Positions 40,714 to 45,676 of a stretch of DNA of 45,676 bases are shown here, in pieces. Location: assembly GCA_944386045.1 (NCBI GenBank), contig CALWZO010000038.1:1-45676 (forward strand). The letters are read 5' to 3'. Every line of letters starts with the position of its first letter. Positions within the stretch are counted from its first letter, which is position 1. Made by a program: the position numbers and the translations under genes. Source of the DNA: an uncultured Clostridia bacterium. Lineage in GTDB: Bacteria; Bacillota; Clostridia; Oscillospirales; Ruminococcaceae. A model generated the notes under the pieces. It was not told where the DNA came from. It worked only from the letters and a program-made list of their open reading frames with translations, and did not search any database.

Positions 40714-42789
40714 ATGGACTACAAGCAAATGAAAATCAAAAACATAATGGTTGCCGGCCATGCCGGCAGCGGGAAAACCAGTCTGGTAGAGGCGTTGCTG
40801 TACGCCACAAAGACAATCGACCGCATGGGAAAAGTTGAAGACGGAAACACAGTGTCAGACTTTGACAACGAAGAAATCAAGAGAAAATGTTCTCTCTCCA
40901 GTTCCGTGGCCTATTATGAATACAACGGAACAAAGGTAAACCTGGTTGATGTTCCGGGACTGTTTGATTTTGAACTTGGTATGTACGAAGGCGTAAAAGC
41001 CTGCGAAAACACAATTATCACCGTCAGCGCAAAGGACGGTGTGGAAGTAGGAACACACAAAGCCTACAAACTGAGCGCCAAACACGGACGCAGCACAATG
41101 ATTTATGTGTCCAAAGTTGATGTGGAACACGCTGACTTCTATAAAGTATTTGAAGAGCTGAAAACAGAATTCGGCCCGCAGGTATGTCCGATTATCGTAC
41201 CGGTAGCCAAAGGCGACGAAACTGTTTATATAAATCTGATGGAATTCAAGGCATACTCCTATAAATCCGGCAAAGCGGAAGAGGTTGTTATGCCAGCCAC
41301 CGGTCACCGTCTGGACGGTCTGGTAACAAGTATCAACGAAGCTGTTGCAGAAACAGATGAAGAACTGTTTGAAAAATATTTCTCCGGCGAACAGTTTACC
41401 AAAGCTGAAATCGTCACCGGCATAAAAGCCGGTATAAAAGCCGGTACAATCACCCCTGTTGTATGCGGCGCAACAACAAAACTGGAAGGCATTGATATGC
41501 TGCTGGACGCTGTCAACGACCTGCTGCCCAGCCCGGAAGATACAGACGGCACACCTCTGATGATAGGTTCGGCCGATGTGGTTCTTCCCTTCAATGAAAA
41601 CAGCCAGGTTGCGGCCTTGGTTTTCAAAACAGTTGCCGACCCGTTTGTTGGCAAGCTGAGCTATGTAAAGGTGCTCAGCGGCAACCTGAAAGCAGACTCT
41701 GCCGTTGTAAACACCACAGTGGGCGCACCGGAAAAAATGGGCAAACTTCTGTTTGTACGCGGCAAAAAACAGTTTGATGCAGATTACATAAAAGCCGGCG
41801 ACATAGGCGCCGTCACAAAGCTGGCCAACACCAAGACCGGCGATATTCTGTGCGACCCGCAGAACGAGTACAAAGCAGTTGACAACGAATTCCCGGCTCC
41901 CACAATGGAAATGGCCATACGCCCCAAGAACAAAGGCGACGAGGCAAAGATATCCTCTGCACTGCAAAGGATAATGGAAGAAGACTGCACCGTAAGCTAT
42001 CGCCAGGATGCCGAAACTTCACAGCAGCTTATCAAAGGCCTGGGCGAACAGCACCTGGATGTTGTTCTGGCCAAGATGAAGGGCAAATTCGGTGTTGATG
42101 CCGAACTGTCCAAACCGAGGGTTGCTTACAGAGAAACCATAAGAAAAACAGTAAAAGCCGAAGGCAAGCACAAGAAACAATCCGGCGGACACGGACAGTA
42201 CGGCCATGTATGGATTGAATTTTCACCCTGCGACAGCGACGAGCTGGTATTTGAAGAAAAGGTATTCGGCGGAGCTGTTCCGAAAAACTATTTCCCTGCC
42301 GTTGAAAAAGGCCTGCAGGATGCCAAGAAATACGGCGTGCTGGCCGGTTACCCGGTAGTGGGACTGAAAGCCACATTGCTGGACGGTTCTTATCATCCGG
42401 TTGACTCTTCCGAAATGGCCTTTAAACTGGCTGCCACACTGGCTTATAAAGCCGGTCTGAAAGAGGCTTCTCCCTGCCTGCTGGAACCCATAGGCACCCT
42501 GAATGCGCTGGTTCCCGATGCAAATGCCGGTGATGTTATGGGCGAAGTAAACAAACGCCGCGGACGCGTACTGGGCATAGAGCCTGCCGGAGACGGAATG
42601 CAGAAAGTAATGGCCGAATGTCCCATGAGCGAAATGTCAGACTTTACAACTTATATACGCTCCCTTACCGCGGGCAGAGGCAGTTTCTCTCTGGATTTTG
42701 CCAGATACGAACAGCTTCCGGCCAACCTGGAACCCAAGGTAATTGAAGAAGCCAAAAAGTTTATTGTTGCAAAATACGACGAAGAATAA
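40714..42789 (+). CDS. EF-G-like translational GTPase (FusA2 type)
   Basis: 691 residues with the full EF-G domain order (I-V; for example GGHGQYGHVWIEFSP in domain IV and GRGSFSLDFARYEQLP in domain V). The P-loop GHAGSGKT (15-22) is intact. Other GTPase motifs differ from canonical EF-G: G3 is D-V-P-G-L-F-D-F, so the catalytic His after DxPG is Leu83; G4 is SKVD (133-136) and not NKxD. EF-G-like proteins with altered G3 are known in many bacteria, with unclear role; it is not the housekeeping fusA, which normally sits with rpsL-rpsG-tuf. AAAGGGGG precedes the ATG. Confidence 0.85.
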   Translation: MDYKQMKIKNIMVAGHAGSGKTSLVEALLYATKTIDRMGKVEDGNTVSDFDNEEIKRKCSLSSSVAYYEYNGTKVNLVDVPGLFDFELGMYEGVKACENTIITVSAKDGVEVGTHKAYKLSAKHGRSTMIYVSKVDVEHADFYKVFEELKTEFGPQVCPIIVPVAKGDETVYINLMEFKAYSYKSGKAEEVVMPATGHRLDGLVTSINEAVAETDEELFEKYFSGEQFTKAEIVTGIKAGIKAGTITPVVCGATTKLEGIDMLLDAVNDLLPSPEDTDGTPLMIGSADVVLPFNENSQVAALVFKTVADPFVGKLSYVKVLSGNLKADSAVVNTTVGAPEKMGKLLFVRGKKQFDADYIKAGDIGAVTKLANTKTGDILCDPQNEYKAVDNEFPAPTMEMAIRPKNKGDEAKISSALQRIMEEDCTVSYRQDAETSQQLIKGLGEQHLDVVLAKMKGKFGVDAELSKPRVAYRETIRKTVKAEGKHKKQSGGHGQYGHVWIEFSPCDSDELVFEEKVFGGAVPKNYFPAVEKGLQDAKKYGVLAGYPVVGLKATLLDGSYHPVDSSEMAFKLAATLAYKAGLKEASPCLLEPIGTLNALVPDANAGDVMGEVNKRRGRVLGIEPAGDGMQKVMAECPMSEMSDFTTYIRSLTAGRGSFSLDFARYEQLPANLEPKVIEEAKKFIVAKYDEE

Positions 42790-42817
42790 AATCATTATCT
42801 ATTCCTCTTTTTCTCAT

Positions 42818-42846
42818 CCAAAACCTCCCTTGCCGGGAGGTTTTGG
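42818..42846 (+). terminator. Terminator of the EF-G-like gene
   Basis: CCAAAACCTCCC-TTGCC-GGGAGGTTTTGG, 12-bp stem, short T tract within the stem end. Confidence 0.8.
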
Positions 42847-42900
42847 TATGTTTTGCGGCTTTATACGGGCAAATACGCCCTTTTTTGACCTCGGGTAATA

Positions 42901-42929
42901 TTGACATTACTTTTGTTTATATATATAAT
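42901..42929 (+). promoter_or_regulatory. Consensus sigma-A promoter of greA
   Basis: TTGACA (42901-42906), 17-base spacer, TATAAT (42924-42929): a perfect match at both boxes. Confidence 0.9.
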
Positions 42930-42963
42930 AATAGCATTGCTTGTTGAAAAGGAGATTATCAAA

Positions 42964-43443
42964 TTGGCAAAAGAAGTATTGCTTACACAGTCGGGTTATG
43001 ACGACCTGGTTAAGGAATTGGAATATCTTAAAACAGAAAAACGCCGGGAACTGGCGGAGAAAATAAAAGTTGCCCGTGGATTTGGCGACCTGTCCGAAAA
43101 CAGCGAATATGACGAAGCCAAAAACGAACAGGGTCTGGTTGAACAGCGCATCATGGAGCTGGAAGTCACAATAAAAAATGCAAAAATTGTTGACAAAAGC
43201 AACATGGCAAAAAATGTTGTGGGTGTTGGTGTTCATGTTGTTGTTGAAAATGAAGCAGGTGTTGAAAGCGCCTATGACATTGTCGGCAGCACAGAGTTTG
43301 ACCCTCTGCACGGCAAAATCAGCGAAGATTCACCTGTAGGCGCCGCGCTGAAAGGACACAAAACAGGTGAAACAGTGTCTGTTGATCTTCCCACCGGCAA
43401 AACAATACACCTGACCATCAAAAAGGTTACAATACACAGATAA
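42964..43443 (+). CDS. greA: Transcription elongation factor GreA
   Basis: Rescues backtracked RNA polymerase by stimulating transcript cleavage. 159 residues. N-terminal coiled coil (about 10-75) with the tip GDLSENSEYDEAK that carries the acidic residues inserted into the polymerase channel; C-terminal FKBP-like domain ends HLTIKKVTIHR, after the ISEDSPVGAALKGHKTGE signature. TTG start with AAAGGAG; the longer frame to 42901 would include its own promoter. Upstream of lysS, as in many Firmicutes, but separated by a terminator and a small gene. Confidence 0.95.
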   Translation: MAKEVLLTQSGYDDLVKELEYLKTEKRRELAEKIKVARGFGDLSENSEYDEAKNEQGLVEQRIMELEVTIKNAKIVDKSNMAKNVVGVGVHVVVENEAGVESAYDIVGSTEFDPLHGKISEDSPVGAALKGHKTGETVSVDLPTGKTIHLTIKKVTIHR

Positions 43444-43446
43444 GAA

Positions 43447-43472
43447 AAAAGCAGGGCTTTTGCCCTGCTTTT
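43447..43472 (+). terminator. Terminator of greA
   Basis: AAAAGCAGGGC-TTTT-GCCCTGCTTTT followed by GTTTTTT. It can also serve the convergent small gene ending at 43478. Confidence 0.93.
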
Positions 43473-43477
43473 GTTTT

Positions 43478-43708
43478 TTACCTGTTTTTAATCATTCTGC
43501 CCACAATTTTGAAATATTTTGTCATAATCGGAACATATGTGGCCAGAAAAGCACTGAATGCAGCAAAGGCTGCCGGTGTTTTGAACTTTTTTGGAATTTG
43601 CAGTCCCACAAAAACACCCATGGCAAAAAGACAGATTTTTATCAGTGCCAGGTCTTTCCAGTCGCTTTGTTTTAAATAGTTGTCCGCGCTTTTAAATAAC
43701 CATTTCAT
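43478..43708 (-). CDS. Small membrane protein
   Basis: 76 residues. A charged amphipathic start, two hydrophobic parts (about 20-37 and 45-62) and a basic tail KYFKIVGRMIKNR. Similar short proteins are widely seen in Clostridia under misleading transporter names; the function is unknown. GCGGAG stands before the ATG. Converges with greA. Confidence 0.7.
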   Translation of the reverse strand: MKWLFKSADNYLKQSDWKDLALIKICLFAMGVFVGLQIPKKFKTPAAFAAFSAFLATYVPIMTKYFKIVGRMIKNR

Positions 43709-44043
43709 AATTTTTACTCCGCTTCGTTTTTCTTTACCTTCATTATATTATACAAAAAAGAAGTTGTAAACAGAAATAAAATTACAAAACCATGAACAAT
43801 GTGCCGGCCCCTGCCCGCGTCATACATAGGCGCATATACCGGCCACATAAAACGCCTGCTGAATATATTTGCACATTGGCTACATTATAATATTTTTTTA
43901 CCGATATTCAATCAATATCAGACTTTTTGTGCATTTTTTCCTGGAAAACTGCCGGTATATCGGCTTGTATATCCAATAATTTTATGATAGAATAAATTGA
44001 TACACTGAATTAAATTTAATTTTATAGATTAAGGAGCAGGACA
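43709..44043. other. Intergenic region before lysS
   Basis: 335 bases. A 62-codon plus frame with GTG start (43799) has no ribosome site and is rejected. A short GCCG-GTATAT-CGGC hairpin lies at 43951-43964, just before the lysS promoter. No T-box features (AGGGTGGNACCGCG-like) were seen. Otherwise nothing is recognised. Confidence 0.5.
43965..43993 (+). promoter_or_regulatory. Promoter of lysS
   Basis: TTGTAT (43965-43970), 17-base spacer, TAGAAT (43988-43993). Confidence 0.55.
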
Positions 44044-45546
44044 ATGGAAAATACAAACATTATGCCCGAAACCGGTGAAGAAAACCTGAGCGAGCAGATG
44101 CAAATCCGCCGCGCCAAGCTGAAAGCCTTGCAGGAAAAGGGAGCCAACCCTTACGAAAAGACAAAATATGATGTTACAGATTACGCAAAAGATGTGGTAG
44201 ACGCCTTTAAAGACGAGGAAGAGGACCACGGCACAGCCAGCCTGGCCGGCCGTATTATGTCCAAACGCATAATGGGTAAAGCCGCATTTATGGATATTAT
44301 GGATCATTCCGGCAGAATACAGCTGTATCTGCGCCGGGATTCTTTGGGAAAAGACTATTTCAAAGAGGTATGTTCCTGGGATATCGGCGATATCGCAGGT
44401 GTACAGGGCGAAATATTTAAAACAAAGCACGGTGAAATTTCCATCAGGGTAAAACACATCGAGCTTTTGAGCAAGTCCCTCATTCCCCTGCCGGAAAAAT
44501 GGCACGGTCTGACAGACACAGATACCCGTTACCGTCAGAGATATGTTGACCTTATCGTAAACCCCGATGTAAAGGAAACATTTGTAAAACGCAGCCTGAT
44601 TGTCCGTGAAGTGCGTCACTTCCTGGATTCCAAAGGATTTATCGAGGTTGACACACCTATACTGACACCTTTTGAAATCGGCGCTTCTGCCCGTCCGTTT
44701 ATCACACATCACAACACACTGGATATGGACATGGTTTTGCGCATCGAGACAGAACTTTATCTCAAGCGCCTTATCGTCGGCGGCTTTGACAAAGTTTATG
44801 AAGTGGGCCGTATCTTCCGTAACGAAGGCATGGACACAAAGCACAACCCCGAATTTACAACAATAGAACTTTACCAGGCCTATGCAAACTACTTTGATAT
44901 GATGGATCTGGTTGAAGAGATGATGAAAACCGTTGCCATGAAGGTATGCGGCACGCTGGAAGTGCCTTACCAGGACAAAGTCATCAACCTGGGACATTGG
45001 GAAAGGATGACAATGCTGGAAGCTGTAAAGAAATATTCCGGTGTTGACTTTAACCTGATAAACTCTGACGAAGAAGCCATTGCCGTTGCAAAAGAACACA
45101 AGGTGGAACTGCCGGAAGTGCCCAGCAAAGGAGCTATCCTGGCCGAATTCTTTGACGCTTTTGTAGAGGACAAGCTGGTACAGCCTACATTCATTTATGA
45201 TTATCCGGTGGAAATCAGCCCGCTGGCCAAACGCAAACCGGAAGACCCGGCTTATACCGAGCGTTTTGAATATTTCATCAACTGCATGGAATTTGGCAAC
45301 GCTTTCAGCGAACTGAACGACCCCATCGATCAGAAAGGCCGCTTTGAAAGACAGGTTGCCGAAAGAAGAGCCCTGGAACCCAACTGCAAAGCGCAGGTTG
45401 ACTACGACTATGTAACAGCGCTGGAATATGGTCTGGCTCCTACCGGCGGTCTGGGCTTCGGTCTTGACAGGCTGGTAATGCTGCTGACAGACTCTGCCTC
45501 CATACGCGATGTACTGCTGTTCCCCACAATGAAGCCTTTGGACTAA
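44044..45546 (+). CDS. lysS: Lysyl-tRNA synthetase, class II
   Basis: Charges tRNA-Lys. 500 residues: N-terminal OB-fold anticodon domain (about 60-170, LAGRIMSKRIMGKAAFMDI and DIAGVQGEIF), then the class II core with motif 1 VRHFLDSKGFIEVDTPIL, motif 2 near 257 (IFRNEGMDTKHNPEFT) and motif 3 GLGFGLDRLVML (about 468-479). AAGGAGCAGG precedes the ATG. The end lacks a long extension, as usual for bacterial LysS. Followed at once by a possible mobile element end. Confidence 0.97.
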   Translation: MENTNIMPETGEENLSEQMQIRRAKLKALQEKGANPYEKTKYDVTDYAKDVVDAFKDEEEDHGTASLAGRIMSKRIMGKAAFMDIMDHSGRIQLYLRRDSLGKDYFKEVCSWDIGDIAGVQGEIFKTKHGEISIRVKHIELLSKSLIPLPEKWHGLTDTDTRYRQRYVDLIVNPDVKETFVKRSLIVREVRHFLDSKGFIEVDTPILTPFEIGASARPFITHHNTLDMDMVLRIETELYLKRLIVGGFDKVYEVGRIFRNEGMDTKHNPEFTTIELYQAYANYFDMMDLVEEMMKTVAMKVCGTLEVPYQDKVINLGHWERMTMLEAVKKYSGVDFNLINSDEEAIAVAKEHKVELPEVPSKGAILAEFFDAFVEDKLVQPTFIYDYPVEISPLAKRKPEDPAYTERFEYFINCMEFGNAFSELNDPIDQKGRFERQVAERRALEPNCKAQVDYDYVTALEYGLAPTGGLGFGLDRLVMLLTDSASIRDVLLFPTMKPLD

Positions 45547-45558
45547 CAAATTTCAGAA

Positions 45559-45581
45559 AAACCCAGTAGTTATGCGGGTTT
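45559..45581 (-). terminator. Weak terminator-like hairpin downstream of lysS
   Basis: AAACCC (45559-45564) and GGGTTT (45576-45581), with TTTTT on the minus side. It would end a minus-strand gene entering from the right edge. Confidence 0.35.
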
Positions 45582-45613
45582 CGGGACTTTCAAAATCAAA
45601 TAAATTTACCTCT

Positions 45614-45676
45614 TTACACCAAATTTACACCAATCGGTGCTAAAAACGGTGCAGAGACTAAAAAATCGCATAATTT
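45614..45676 (-). CDS. Possible C-terminus of an integrase-like protein (cut by window edge)
   Basis: Twenty codons and a stop are open on the minus strand, ending PFLAPIGVNLV. Tyrosine-recombinase genes inserted next to a housekeeping gene often end with a short tail of the GVNL type (from memory, not searched). The DNA here shows direct repeats TTTACACCAA twice and CGGTGC twice, which could be arm sites. The fragment is too short to identify safely; the call is tentative. Confidence 0.3.
   Translation of the reverse strand, partial: KLCDFLVSAPFLAPIGVNLV

Noticed and set aside
41407..41450. Short tandem repeat ATAAAAGCCGGT
   Set aside because: It encodes an in-frame IKAG repeat within a conserved helix of the EF-G-like protein; not a separate element.
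40855..41967. 370-codon minus-strand open frame
   Set aside because: Antisense of the EF-G-like gene, with the same shadow composition.
43951..43964. Hairpin upstream of lysS as a T-box or riboswitch
   Set aside because: Only 4-bp stem, no T-box sequence and no antiterminator pair.
43799..43987. 62-codon plus-strand frame before lysS
   Set aside because: GTG start without ribosome site, and it overlaps the lysS promoter.
44029..45549. 506-codon minus-strand open frame
   Set aside because: Exact antisense of lysS; the composition (rich in Phe, His, Cys, Gln) is typical of an antisense shadow in a gene that avoids TTA, CTA and TCA codons.

Overview
The window reads as chromosomal DNA of a low-to-mid GC Gram-positive anaerobe, most likely a gut-type Clostridia (Bacillota). 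This rests on the class III fructose bisphosphatase, the FabK/FabT-type fatty acid operon, strong AGGAGG ribosome binding sites, a Rex-like site before an iron alcohol dehydrogenase, ferredoxin-type aldo/keto reductase, long-form HPF and the absence of any outer-membrane gene. I cannot name a species. Leu is mostly CTG and TTA/CTA/TCA codons are rare, so long antisense open frames without function are common.

Layout. 1-3009 (minus): an 8-oxoguanine glycosylase, class II aldolase and the N-terminal part of a class III fructose-1,6-bisphosphatase that runs off the left edge. 3010-3398 is an AT-rich divergent gap with a perfect 31-bp dyad and a cluster of TTCAAC motifs. 3399-9097 (plus): a small membrane protein, RlmB, an 881-aa membrane protein that looks like a catalytically dead P-type ATPase, a TetR regulator and a FucO-type alcohol dehydrogenase. 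9139-11375 (minus): a zinc desuccinylase/aspartoacylase relative, ProC, and a truncated metallo-beta-lactamase-fold frame.

11485-22446 (minus) is a compact thirteen-gene type II fatty acid synthesis operon: acpP, accB, accC, accD, accA, fabH, fabK, a second FabK-like flavoprotein, fabD, fabG, fabF, fabZ, birA. It makes malonyl-CoA (AccABCD, biotinylated by BirA), loads ACP (FabD), condenses (FabH, FabF) and runs the reduction and dehydration cycle (FabG, FabZ, FabK). A divergent MarR-family gene (22694) resembles fabT, and three TTTGAnnnTCAAA dyads in the shared promoter region are its probable operators.

23262-28578: a phosphoribosyltransferase, a GNAT acetyltransferase, the TrkA/TrkH potassium uptake pair and a membrane-anchored XRE regulator. 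28662-33912: two lipoproteins, a VOC protein, an unknown protein, tRNA-Arg(CCT), an aldo/keto reductase with two 4Fe-4S motifs behind a MerR-type promoter, and HPF. 33973-37918: a GtrB-like glycosyltransferase paired with a large GT-C-like membrane protein, then a TauE/SafE exporter. 37957-40443: a LUD-domain protein divergent from three tandem thioredoxin-fold redoxins that share a regulatory region with two dyads. 40714-45546: an EF-G-like GTPase with altered GTPase motifs, GreA, a small membrane protein and LysS. The last 63 bases hold what may be the C-terminus of a protein on the minus strand, possibly an integrase.

The items most worth follow-up are the dead P-type ATPase, the redoxin triplet with its activator-like promoter, the FabT operator cluster, and the dyad/TTCAAC region at 3181-3290. 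No CRISPR array, rRNA, insertion sequence or complete mobile element was seen.
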